DNA of 64,000 nt from assembly GCA_036435485.1 (NCBI GenBank), contig CM071595.1:103904580-103968579 (forward strand). The letters are read 5' to 3'. Under the pieces are notes generated by a model. That model searched no databases, was not told where the DNA came from, and worked only from the letters and a program-made list of their open reading frames with translations. Below are positions 36,801-47,603 of this stretch, in pieces; the stretch's first letter is position 1; the number at the start of each line of letters is the position of its first letter. The stretch is from Saposhnikovia divaricata. Taxonomy: Eukaryota; Streptophyta; Magnoliopsida; Apiales; Apiaceae. The position numbers were made by a program, and so were the translations under genes.

Positions 36801-38597
36801 CAAGTCTTGACAGAAGAAAAATTTCTAGCACCTGGTCAAAATCAAACACTTCCAACAATTCCTGAAGGAGATGAAGATTTGTTCATTGAAGATGTAAAAG
36901 ATGCTCCATATCTCTTCAAGAAAATTACTTCTAAGGAAGGTGTGAGTGAGATCTTTTTTCACAATGATATTAAATTTCAACAATATCATGCTAGGAAGGC
37001 ACTTGCTTTGACCTCTGAAGAAAATCCTGACATGACTGATGAAGAGATCATAGAGGAACAGAAGAGAATGTTTGAGGAAATTTCTAAACAAAAAGATACT
37101 CCTACTGCAGGTAGAGGAAGAGGTAGAGGAGGTAGAGGCAGAGGCAGAGGAAGAAATCCTGTTCAAACAAGTTCAAGACAGAGAAGGTCTAGTGGAATTA
37201 TGATAAAGGAGATAACTGAAGATCCTCAGAAAGTGAAGAAGAAGAAAACTCCACTACTTCTTACAATGACTCCAGATAACAAATTCAATGTACCTGAAGA
37301 AGTTGCTGATGAAAGACCACAGTTAGCTAGAAGAGGTAAAGTTGCTGTAAAAGTACAGAATGTTGTTGTTGAACCCCTCAAGCTGCAATTCTTGATTCTG
37401 ATGAAGCTGAAATCTTGAAAGAACTTGAAGTTATGATTCTTACTGTTGTGGTTGAATTTCATAATCTAGAAGTTGATGAGATGAACTTGAAGATTGATCA
37501 AGAAAGATTCAGAAGATTTGAAAAAGAAAGAGAAATCAGGGTAAAAGCAAGTGATATTGAAAGGAAAGCAACCAGGGATTACATGAAAAGAGTTTATGAA
37601 TCTAGTAAGTTGATATGGTATGATAGAAATAGACCTGTTCCAGAACATCAACAGAATTATACACCAATCATAGAAAATAAAAGCAAGAAATGGAAGAACA
37701 GTGATTGTAACTATAATGAACCAGTTGTTTTCAAATCTATTGGACTAATAACTGGATCTTCATTAGTTGAGTCTGATAAACCTTCACTGATTGCTGAAGT
37801 TAAATCTATTGAGTCTGTTAAATCTCCACCACTGTGGACAAGTATGCAATTTGGTTTGAAGGGTTTGGAACCTGGAACAAGAGGAGGTATTGGACTTCGT
37901 GATGCAGAGATTGTTTACAACGCAAACTGATCAACATATTCTAGTTGACGAAATTGGTGATGAGTTAACTGTTGCTCATCTTTGGAAACTTGAAGCTGTT
38001 GCTATCATTGTTGACTGTCATGCTGGTGCTAAGAAAATAGAGAAATTATTGTACTTCATGAAAGACAAGACTGTCAAGAAGATGGCTATTCATGAGCTAC
38101 TACGCAAATCTGCAAAAGAACTGAAATATGTTCTTTATTTGCTTAAAAGTAAAAGCATCAATGCTAAAGAAAGATAAGTCTACAACAATTGGTCTTCTAT
38201 GATTTACACAACTATAAGGCAGAGATATCTGGATGGAGGAACAAGGTATGATGGCAAGTATACTCCCATGTATTTAAATACAAGAGGTAAAGAAGTTGAA
38301 ATGGTGAAAGGTACTGATGTTAAAGAGGAGTTTCTAGGTTTGGAATAATTATCTCTTAATCCAGATGGGGAGGAGTTTGTTTATATACTGCTAGGTGACT
38401 TAGATCTTCCTAGAAGTTCAATTCAAAATCTTAGGACAGCTATTTATCAGATTAATAAGGAAGATGAAGAACTCAACAATCTAAAGAAGAAATTGATTCT
38501 AATTCTTGAAAGCAAGGAAGAAGAGTTATTGTCTAACTTCTTGAATACGAATCTTTTCTATCAAAGAATTTCTGAAACTGTTCTTGACGATTTCTAG
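33866..38597 (+). pseudogene. Large accessory coding region of copia 1 (function unknown)
   Basis: About 4.7 kb reads as one ancestral protein broken by frame changes (near 34260, 35230, 37390, 37920) and stops near 38177 and 38348. The order is: a globular N-terminal part (SAREIDKCGYVCFIRFFQLI, NGFEGNPYIPDEVW, 33990-34250); a Ser/Lys-rich segment; several PQEP-type repeats (about 35020-35375); an acidic run (DCSDDEDDDADENS, near 35980); a coiled-coil-like stretch (about 36310-36560); an RG-rich box (about 37110-37155); and a C-terminal part (YLDGGTRYDGKY). It sits where Sirevirus env-like or extra 3' frames lie. I see no signal peptide and recognise no family; its 5' end was probably removed with RT. 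Confidence 0.7.
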
Positions 38598-38667
38598 GAG
38601 GTATTTTGTTTTGAGTTTTTGACATCACTGAATCAAGGAATTTGTGCTTCATTTCACAAAGTACAAA

Positions 38668-38678
38668 TTGGGGGAGAT
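38668..38678 (+). promoter_or_regulatory. Polypurine tract of copia 1
   Basis: TTGGGGGAGAT directly before the 3' LTR start TGTTAG. The same tract precedes the 3' LTR of copia 2. Confidence 0.85.
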
Positions 38679-39182
38679 TGTTAGATAGTGATTCAAGTGA
38701 TGGTCAAGATCTGGACTACTGATCAGATACCGATGCTGATGTCATCAGTAATACGATGTCAGTATTAGGTTGTTATCAGGATTAGAAGCTGATCAGGATT
38801 ACATAAAGATATACATCAGTCCAGAGATCAAGGGAGATTGACATGTCGGTTCTTGATTTATAGGAATGCAGCTATCATTCAAGATATGTATTAAGAGTCG
38901 TATGTAATTGATTTAGTATATCTTGTAATTGATAGGGTAGCTGTGTGATGAATATAAACACGGTTTAGGTTTTACATTTGAGTAATCGCTTACACGAGAT
39001 ATCTTGTAACCTAACAGCTTTCAAGAACATTAGAATTTCTTGAGAGAGTTTGTAACAGTTTTATATCAGAGTTAATAAAGCTATTATTTGATTCATACTT
39101 GTGTTATCATTTCTGTTTAAGTCGAAAATCTTATACAATTGTATTCAACCCCCCTTCTATAATTTTTCTTTACTGGGTAACA
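38679..39182 (+). repeat. 3' LTR of copia 1
   Basis: 504 bp, about 22 differences from the 5' LTR by eye. It ends GGTAACA and is followed by the GAACA duplication and resumed LINE sequence. Confidence 0.93.
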
Positions 39183-39355
39183 GAACAGATGGTGTGGTGA
39201 ACAATAAGTTTACACAGTGGAAACATGTGTACTTCCCCCTGTAAGATCAAGCTCCAACAATTCACACTCTTCTATAGTATTGCAAAAACCATTCAACCAA
39301 GACGTAGGATGATTATGAAGACCTTTCTTATCCGCAGCACACAACATGTCATTAA
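39183..39355 (-). pseudogene. LINE ORF2 endonuclease, middle piece
   Basis: A 173-bp LINE piece stranded between the two copia elements. The minus strand reads INDMLCAADKKGLHNHPTSW then ECELLELDLTGG, the part of plant L1 endonucleases that follows the GDFN motif. GDFN itself is on the far side of copia 2 (about 47600), and SDH is on the far side of copia 1. The frame breaks after LTGG. Confidence 0.85.
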
Positions 39356-40623
39356 TGTTAGTCACAGAGGCAAGCCTGTATACATCTAATAACAAGCCTA
39401 ATTGTTTGTAATGCTTTGCATTACTTACATGACCCTTTAACTAGGGGAACCTCTAGCTGTAGAGTTTCTACTTGTTTTAGTACCTGTAATAGGCATCAAA
39501 ATTCTATCTGTGTAATTGTATAAATTAGTCATGAAATAATGCTTGAAAGAAGATCAAGAGATCATGCCTCAAGCTTGGAGAACAAGGCTGCAGAAATAAA
39601 CACAGTTGGATTTTGAAGATTGAAGATTTGCCTAAGTACTAATTTGAGAAGTGTTTTGCTCTATTCGAGAAGTCTAGCATTCGACAAGTCAAGGATTCGA
39701 TATCTATAAAGACACTATTCGATATCTCTGGAAGTCAACAAGTCAAAGCATCATTTTATTTCTCTAAGAGTTAATAAGTAAAAGCTACATTCGATATCTC
39801 AAGGACTCAGGAATCTATTCGACCTCAGGGATTCGATAAGTCAAATGTACTATTCGACAACTCAAGGATTCCTTGAGAAAAGACTAATTTGAGAAGTGAT
39901 TCAATATGTCAATTATACAGTATTGGAGAACTAAGAGTTATATATCAAGTCACTTCTAGTTCTCGAATCAATCACTTAGTTACTTCTCGAATGCAGTCTT
40001 GGAGACAAAATACTAAAGATTGTACAAGTCAGTAACCTGCAGCAAGCGAAAATACTTTCAGGACCAAAGTACTGTAAAGTGTCTTTGGAAAGACTACAAG
40101 AAGCTTAGAGAGTTGTTACAGGAGACAAGCTGCTAAAGAAGTGGATCTGAGCAGAGTTAAAGGAAGTAAAATTTCAAGCCGTTTGGATGTTAACTCAAAA
40201 AGGATAGACATGTTAGAAAGTAATTTTGTATGTCACTTTATTTGTAGTAAGTAGGTTGTACACATGTTCTATAAGTGTACAACCTCTCTTCTCTAGCAGT
40301 TAAGTTTTTAGGAGATTTCTCATTATAACTTAGAGCATCTCTCTGAGAAAACGAAGCTGAAAATACTACCATTTATATTTACAGGTTGTAGCGAATCTTT
40401 ATCTAATACAATATTAGATTAAAGTGAGCGAGTGTGTTCTTTTGTTCTTTATTCCGCACTTACGTTTTCTAAAACACAAATACACACACACTTAGCTACA
40501 TACAAACATCAAACAGGATCAAACATTCAAACCATTGTTCTTAAGATTTTTATTCAAAGAAAAATTTTGAAAATACATTCACCCCCCTTTGTATTTTCTT
40601 GTCTGTGTATTTCATACTCAACA
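39356..40623 (+). repeat. 5' LTR of copia 2 (1268 bp)
   Basis: The first third is dense in TTCGA-containing motifs, including nTTCnnGAAn units at 39663-39672, 39960-39969 and 39984-39993. A TATAAGT at 40270-40276 is a weak TATA candidate. A 31-bp piece (about 40197-40228) is nearly identical to a segment of the element's own gag at 41384-41414. Confidence 0.93.
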
Positions 40624-40625
40624 AG

Positions 40626-40637
40626 AGGTATGAGAGC
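40626..40637 (+). promoter_or_regulatory. Primer binding site of copia 2 (degenerate tRNA-iMet type)
   Basis: AGGTATGAGAGC matches the initiator tRNA-Met site at 10 of 12 positions, two bases after the LTR. Confidence 0.75.
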
Positions 40638-40668
40638 AGGCTATTAATCAAAACAGAAAACGAACAAC

Positions 40669-43193
40669 ATGAGTACACAAAAGACAACAGGAACGGTGAA
40701 GGTCCCTAAGTTTGACAAAGAGAATTACAACCTCTGGAAGATCAAGATGATGCTGTTCATCAAAGCTGCTAACCCTCTAAACCCTGAGATTCTCAAGAAT
40801 GGTCCATTTGTGCCACAATAGGAGATCCCTGAGTCTACCATGAGTACCCTGGTCATTCCTAGATCATATGTTGCAAAAGATCCATCCAAATGGATAGATT
40901 CAGAGAAGGAGAAGGTTTCCCTAGACAGCTATCTCATGTTGTTGATCATAGACTCTATCGAGCTGTTAAAGTTTGCCAACATAGCTTCATGCAGAATAGC
41001 AAAAGAGATGTGGGATCATATTGAGGTATTGGGTGAAGGGATAGAGGAAGTTAAGGAAAATAAGAAACAGATAATGGACACACAGTATGAAGCTTTTATG
41101 GCATAATCCAAAGAAAGCATTACTGAAATGTTTGAGAGATTTCACAAGTTGGTGACTGAGCTACAGATGAATGGTAAGGTTTACAGTACCAAGGAGCTAA
41201 ATACGAAGTTTCTACTCTCTACACTAAACCACCTTGAGCAAAGAGTTATCTCTCTAAGAGAAAGAGATCTGAACAAAGTGACATACGATGTGCTCTATGA
41301 TGTGTTGAAGACTCATGAGCTTGAGTTGCTTCAGAAGAGGACTATTCAAGCCAACCAAGGCAGAATGGTAACAAATCCATTCGAAAAGGGATAGACATGT
41401 TAGAAAGTAATTTTAACAAATCCATTCAAGACATTGAAGCATCATGTGCCTTGATTGTCAACAAATCCATTCAAGACCTTGAAGCATCTACAAGTCAGTT
41501 GAGGATAGAAGAGATAGTAGATGATGATGAACCTGAAAGTGAAGTGTCTGAAACTGTTGAGGAAAAGGTAGAAGATGAGTTTTGTACTCTTGAGGAGCTA
41601 GATGCCATGGAAAACACTTCAAATGTTTTCATGGCTAGAAAATTTTTGAATATCAGATTCAATAGAAATCAACCCTTCAAACCTAGATCTCAAAACCATT
41701 CATTTAATAAGAGCAAAGCACCTGTGAAGCCAAACAAGAATAAAGTCAAAACTGGCTATGTGGATAGGTCATCTGTGAGATGTTATAGATGCAATGACCT
41801 AGGGCATTTTGCTAGTGAGTGCAAGAAACCTAAGAAGAAGGACAAGGAGTTTCTAGAGCAAACACTAGGCAAGGCCTACATAGCTGAAGGGAAGTGTTGG
41901 GATGACACTGACAGTGTTGAGGAAGAAAAGGAGTTCTGTAACTATGCCTTGATGGTCAATACCAAGGAAGAATCACCCTCACACTCCCAGGTACCATCTC
42001 TCACTACCATAGATATGTCTGTTTCTCAGTACAAAAATATGATTGAACAATTATCTGTTGAGATGTTTAATATTCATACTACTATGACTACTGCTAATTA
42101 AGAGATTGTTAAACTGTCTGCTAGGAATGAACTGTTAAACAAAAGGAATGGGGAACTTGAGCTAACTGCTATGCAAGTAGAAAACCTTAAGAAAGAAGTT
42201 GAATATTTACAGAATAAGGTTCTATGTGCTAGTCAAGTTGAAAAGACTCTCAGGGATGAGATAGTTGAGAATGAATTCAAACTTAAAACTTTTAAGAACT
42301 CCTCTAGTCTATTGCAGTCCTACCATGAGAAACATCAAGAGAATGCAAAATCTGCTATTGGTTTTGACTATGACACACTCAACAATAGGAAAGGCTGTGC
42401 TGTCATTGAAGATGACAAGGTTGTTCAGGAGAATGTGCCTCATATTTTGAAAAATTCTAAGGCACCTATCTTTAAAGAATCAACACTTGAAATTGATGAG
42501 GAAGCCTTACTCATCAAACAAATGTTAATTGATGAGGATGAGGCACAATCAAGTAAACAACCAGCACCCTCTAAGAGTGAGAGTGTCAAATTGAAAACCA
42601 AGAAGCCTGTGGGAGCTGGACCCAAAACTGAAAAATCTGTTAAGTTTGAATCATCAAGTAAGAATGAATCAGTGAAGAATGTGGCTAAGAGGAAACAGAA
42701 CAGAAATGGCAAACTAGGGATTAACAAAGATAATAATTATGCTTATGTGCCTAATGCCCCTAGGAAAACTTGCCAAAACTATTTTAGTACCAATCATTTA
42801 ACTCATGTTTGTAACAAACCTATAGGTAGTGTGCCTAAACCTTTCTATGATTGCTCTGTGCCCTTAAGACATAGAGATTCTCCATTTTGTGATAAATTTG
42901 ACTGCATGTCATGCAATATGAATGTTATGACTAGCTGTTTCAATTTGAGAAGGCAATTCATTGATGGTTGTATAAGTCACAACTCTCACACACACTACAC
43001 AAGGCCTAAGTCTTCAAGTCCTCCTAGAGCTAGGAAGGTACCTCTGTCACCTAAGTTTGAGAACTTAAGTTCTAAGACTTCTAGTTGTGACAAGAAGACT
43101 GGTTCTAAGAAAGTTGATAAGCATGTTGTTTATGATAAAACTATTTCTAATCCAAGTGGACCCAAACTTGTTTGGGTACCAAAGAAGAAGTAA
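40669..43193 (+). pseudogene. gag of copia 2
   Basis: Starts at the ATG 46 bases after the LTR (PKFDKENYNLWKIKMMLFIK). In-frame stops occur at 40819-40821, 41104-41106 and 42099-42101. The frame changes near 41370, inside a 45-bp tandem repeat. A CCHC zinc knuckle (CYRCNDLGHFASEC) lies near 41780, followed by a coiled-coil-like region (about 42110-42300) and a Cys/His-rich C-terminal part (about 42760-42960). The product would be about 840 residues, long for copia but usual for Sireviruses. The frame ends WVPKKK with TAA at 43191-43193. Pol begins in the -1 frame and overlaps this end. Confidence 0.87.
41370..41500 (+). repeat. 45-bp tandem repeat in copia 2 gag
   Basis: AACAAATCCATTC recurs at 41370, 41415 and 41460. 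Units 2 and 3 encode NKSIQDIEAS and NKSIQDLEAS. Unit 1 carries instead a segment like the LTR of the element. Confidence 0.85.
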
Positions 43194-44443
43194 TACACTT
43201 GTGTTTGCAGGGCAAAAAAAAGGAAAAGAAAGTCATGTGGGTGTTGGACAGTGGATGCTCAAACCATATGACTGGTGATATAGCCCTGCTATCACAGTAT
43301 GAAGAAAAGGTTGGCCCTATGGTTGCTTTTGGAGATGACAGCATTGGTAACACATTGGGATATGGAAAACTGAAAGTTGGTAATGTCATCATTGAAGATG
43401 TAGCACTGGTCAGAGGGCTCAAGCATAATCTACTGAGTATTGGTCAGTTTACTGACAGGGGTTTCAAAGTGAATTTTGACAAGGATGAATGTTTGATCAC
43501 TCACAAAAAGACTGGTGAACTTGCTCGATCTGGAGTAAGGAAAGGAAGCCTGTTTGTAGCCAATATAGACTCTGCAAGCAAGGACAAAATTTGTTGCTTT
43601 TACTCAAAGGCATCAAATGAAGATTGTTGGCTGTGGCATAAGAAGTTATCACACCTGAACTTTAAGGCTATTAACTCTTTAGTCAAAAGAGAGTTAGCGA
43701 GAGGCTTGCCCACACTTGAATTCTTTCAAGAAGGAGTGTGTGAGGCTTGCCAAAGAGGAAAGATGAAAAGGTCGAGCCACAAGTCAAAGACAGTGACTTC
43801 AATACCCAAACCCCTACAACTAATTCATATGGACTTGTTTGGGCCTGTCAATATTATGTCACTTGCAAGAAAAAGGTATGCCTTGGTGATGGTTGATGAT
43901 TTTACAAGGTATACATGGGTGGAATTTCTGGCATCAAAGGATGAGGCTCCACAAGTAATCATAGTGCACTTAAAGAAAGTTGACAAAGAAGCAAAGGCCA
44001 ACAATGCAAGTGTGATTGCATTGAGAAGTGACAATGGAACAGGGTTCAAAAATGCCATACTTGAAGCATTCTGCAAAGAGAATGGTATTTCACAACAATT
44101 CTCAGCTCCAAGAACTCCACAGCAAAATGGAGTTGTTGAGAGAAAGAATAGAACTCTAATTGAGGCTGCTAGAACAATGTTACTTGATGTAAAGATGCCT
44201 ACATGTTTTTGGGCTGAGGCTGTGAGCACTGCATGCTATATTCAAAATAGAACTCTCATCAACAAAAACACTGGAAAGACACCTTACAATTTGATGACCG
44301 AAAAGAAGCCCACTCTTAAGCATGTTCATGCTTTTGGAAGCAAATGCTTTGTGTTGAAGGATAATTCAGAATATGTTGGAAAATTTGATGCAAAAGCATT
44401 TGAAGGAATATTTCTTGGCTATTCATTGGAGAAAACAGCTTAA
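43194..44443 (+). pseudogene. Protease and integrase of copia 2
   Basis: The frame is open from before 43172 across the gag stop, through a TTTGCAGGGC sequence, to TAA at 44441-44443. The protease motif LDSGCSNHMTGD is near 43240. The pre-integrase finger is WHKKLSHLNF to CEACQRGK. The integrase core has HMDLFGP (D near 43831), RSDNGTGF (D near 44031) and NGVVERKNR (E near 44139). It is the least damaged reading frame of this element. Downstream (44444-44700) the same frame is interrupted at 44618 and near 44735. Confidence 0.88.
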
Positions 44444-44699
44444 AAAGTTTATGTCATCATTCAAAAGAAAGTTATGGAAAGCACAGATGTGACATTTGAT
44501 GACAGCAAACTACCTGGACTAGAAGAAGCCAATGATGAAGATAGAGATTCATTAAGGTTTGAAAATCCGAATGATTCTGATGAAGAGATTGAAACTGAAG
44601 TTGAGACTACAGTTCAATAAACTCCAGTGAATGATGAAACAAGAGAAGAGTTTGTGCCAACCAACTGTGAAGATACAAGCATCCGCGACACACCTATGA

Positions 44700-45949
44700 A
44701 TAGTGGCAACAACATCAAATCTGAGAAATCAATCTGAGCATACAAGAAAGTGGGATAGATCACATACTGCAGATCAAATCATTGGAGATCCAAATGCAGG
44801 AGTGAGAACAAGGAGGGCAACTAAAAATGAGTGTCTCTATGGCTATTTTCTATCCCAAGTTGAACCTAAGAAACTTGATGATGCACTGTTGGATCCAGAT
44901 TGGATTATTGCTATGCAAGAAGAGCTAAATCAATTTGAAAGAAACAAAATTTGGCAGCTTATGCCTGCACAAAATGGGTTCTGAAAAATAAGATGGATGA
45001 AAATGGTGTAATAGTAAGAAACAAGGCAAGGTTGGTTGCAAAAGGCTACTCTCAACAGGAAGGCATTGACTATGATGAGACTTTTGCCCCTATTGCTAGG
45101 TTGGAAGCCATCAGAATTTTCTTGGCATTTGCTGCACATTCAAATTTCAAAGTTTATCAGATGGATGTCAAGAGTGCATTTCTGAATGGAGAGTTGGAAG
45201 AAGAAGTATATGTGCAACAACCACCTGGCTTTGAGGATCCACATTTTCCAAACTTTGTCTACAGATTGCTTAAGGCATTGTATGGACTTAAGCAGGCCCC
45301 AAGAGCATGGTATGACACTCTGTCACAATTTCTTCTTGAAAATCAGTTCACTAGAGGCACATTCGACAAGACATTGTTTTACAAGAAACATGGTAATGAT
45401 ATTATCCTAGTTCAAATCTATGTGGATGATATCATATTTGGCTCTACAAATGAGAAACTGTGTGAAAAGTTTTCTAAGCTCATGCAAAGCAGATATGAGA
45501 TGAGCATGATGGGAGAGTTGACATTCTTTCTTGGATTGTAAGTTAGTCAAAGGAAGGATGGTATCTCTATCAGTCAAACCAAGTACATCAAAGACCTATT
45601 GAAGAAGTTTGATTTGGAAGATAGCTCACCTGCAAAAACACCCATGGATACTGCCACTAAATTGGATGAAGATGCTAATGGCAAGAAAGTAGATATCTTA
45701 GTCTATAGAGGCATGGTTGGTTCTCTACTCTATCTCACTGCAAGTAGGCCAGACATCATGTTTGCTAAATATCTGTGTGCAAGGTTTCAATCAAATCCAA
45801 AGGAATCACGTATGGTTGCTATAAAAAGGATCTTTAAATATCTGAAGGGCACTCCAAACTTGGGTTTATGGTATCCAAAGGACACATGGTTCAATCTGGT
45901 TGGTTATTCTGATGCTGACTATGAGTCTTACTCACAATTTGGGGGAGAT
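44700..45949 (+). pseudogene. RT and truncated RNase H of copia 2
   Basis: The lead-in (DQIIGDPNAGVRTRR, NECLYGYFLSQVEPKKLDDA) is in one frame to about 44960. A small deletion there, in the usual VPxP...GTKW segment, moves to another frame. RT then runs with NKARLVAKGYSQQEGIDYDE, QMDVKSAFLNGELEEEVYV, LYGLKQAPRAWYD and YVDD at 45419-45430. A stop follows at 45539-45541, then the connection domain to ASRPDIMFA and YLKGTPNLGLWYP. RNase H begins GYSDADYE and is cut within a few residues by the polypurine tract, so nearly all RNase H is missing. Confidence 0.88.
45939..45949 (+). promoter_or_regulatory. Polypurine tract of copia 2
   Basis: TTGGGGGAGAT before the 3' LTR, identical to that of copia 1. 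It lies within the last codons of the open pol frame. Confidence 0.85.
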
Positions 45950-47598
45950 TGTTAGTCATAGAGGCATGCATGTATACATCTAATAACAAGCCTAATTATT
46001 TGTAATGCTTTGCATTACTTACATGACCCTTTAACTAGGGGAACCTCTAGCTGTAGAGTTTCTACTTGTTTTAGTACCTGTAATAGGAATCAAAATTCTA
46101 CCTGTGTAATTGTATAAAGGCTTAATGACCTTTTAACCCTCAAAGTTTCCACCAAAATACCCATCAGCCCTTACTGTTTCAAAACGTTCCTTTTGACCCT
46201 CCAAGTATCCGTAAAGGTCTAATTAGCCCTTATACCGGATAGGAAATGGTGAGTTTGGGTGACTTTTGGTTCGTTTTAATCGGTTTCTAGCCGGAATTTT
46301 GCTGTATTGTTGTTGTGTCGATTAAAACGAACCAACAATCACCCAAACTCACCATTTCCTATACCGGTATAAGGGCTAATTGGACCTTTACGGATACTTG
46401 GAGGGTCAAAAGGAACGTTTTGAAACAGTGAGGGCTGATGGGTATTTTGGTGGAAACTTTGAGGGCTAAAAGGCCATTAAGCCTTGTATAAATTAGTCAT
46501 GAAATAATGCTTGAAAGAAGATCAAGAGATCATGCCTCAATCTTGGAGAACAAGGCAGCAGAAATAAACACAGTTGGATTTTGAAGATTGAAGATTTGCC
46601 TAAGTACTAATTTGAGAAGTGTTTTGCTCTATTCGAGAAGTCTAGCATTCGAAAAGTCAAGGATTCGATATCTATAAAGACACTGTTCGATATCTCTGGA
46701 AGTCAACAAGTCAAAGCATCATTCGAGTTCTCTAAGAGCCAACAAGTCAAAGCTACATTCGATAACTATTCTCAAGGACTCAGGAAGCTATTCGACATCT
46801 CATGGATTCGATAAGTCAAATGTACTATTCGATAACTCAAGGATTCCTGGAGAAAAGACTAATTTGAGAAGTAATTCAATATGTCAATTATACAGTATTC
46901 GAGAACTCAGAGTTATTTATCAAGTCAATTCTAGTTCTCGAATCAATCACTTAGTTACTTCTCGAATGTAGTCTTGGAGACAAAATACTGAAGATTGTAC
47001 AAGTCAGTAAACTGCAGCAAGCCAAAACACTTTCAGGACCACAGTATTGTAAAGTGTCTTTGGAAAGACTACAAGAAGCTTAGAGAGTTGTTACAGAAGA
47101 CAAGCTGCTAAAGAAGTGGATCTGAGCAGAGTTAAAGGAAGTCAAATTTCAAGCCGTTTGGATGTTTACTCAAAAAGGGATAGACATGTTAGAAAGTAAT
47201 TTTGTCTGTCACTTTATTTGTAGTAAGTAGGTTGTACACATGTTCTATAAGTGTACAACCTCTCTTCTCTAGCAATTAAGTTTTTAGGAGATTTCTCATT
47301 ATAACTTAGAACATCTCTCTGAGAAAACGAAGCTGAGAATACTACGATTTGTATTCACAGGTTGTAGCGAATCTTTATCTAATACAATATTAGATTAAAG
47401 TGAGTGAGTTTGTACTTGTGTTCTTTATTTCGCACTTACATTTTCTTAAACACAAAAACACACACACTTACCTACATACAAACATCAAACATGCTCAAAA
47501 ATTCAAACCATTGCTCTTAAGATTCTTATTCAAAGAAAAAGTTTAAAATACATTCACCCCTCTCTGTATTTTCTTGTCTGTGTATTTCATACTCAACA
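45950..47598 (+). repeat. 3' LTR of copia 2 with MITE insertion
   Basis: 1649 bp, or about 1275 bp without the MITE and its duplicated 9 bp. It ends ACTCAACA at 47598, then ATTAA and LINE sequence. It has an additional nTTCnnGAAn unit near 46907 compared with the 5' LTR. Confidence 0.93.
46119..46483. mobile_element. Mutator-type fold-back MITE (365 bp)
   Basis: Present only in the 3' LTR of copia 2. It is flanked by a perfect 9-bp duplication TTGTATAAA (46110-46118, 46484-46492), and the 5' LTR shows the empty site. The ends GGCTTAATG and CATTAAGCC are inverted, and nearly the whole element folds back with long arms around a central loop near 46265-46325. A 9-bp duplication is the hallmark of Mutator-like elements. 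No coding capacity, so it would be mobilised in trans. Confidence 0.92.
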
Positions 47599-47603
47599 AT
47601 TAA

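Larger units (their letters stand above)
28951..39182 (+). mobile_element. Copia 1: Ty1/copia (Sirevirus-like) element lacking most of RT/RNase H, with a 4.7 kb accessory frame
   Basis: LTRs 28951-29453 and 38679-39182 (503 and 504 bp) begin TGTTAG and end GTAACA. The target duplication GAACA is perfect (28946-28950, 39183-39187). A perfect tRNA-iMet primer site follows the 5' LTR, and a TTGGGGGAGAT polypurine tract precedes the 3' LTR. The interior holds gag, protease, integrase and only the N-terminal RT segment, then a long extra coding region. LTR divergence is about 4% by eye. The gag with CCHC motif, pol wording and PPT resemble the SIRE/Maximus group; lineage is inferred. It inserted into the endonuclease region of the LINE. 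Confidence 0.92.
39356..47598 (+). mobile_element. Copia 2: Ty1/copia (Sirevirus-like) element
   Basis: LTRs 39356-40623 and 45950-47598 start TGTTAGTCA and end ACTCAACA, with a perfect ATTAA target duplication (39351-39355, 47599-47603). The 3' LTR is longer only because of a 365-bp MITE. The interior has gag, protease, integrase, RT and a shortened RNase H, all broken. It lies in the LINE endonuclease region, immediately after the GDFN motif. Its gag and pol are related in arrangement to copia 1, but it has no accessory frame. Confidence 0.93.
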
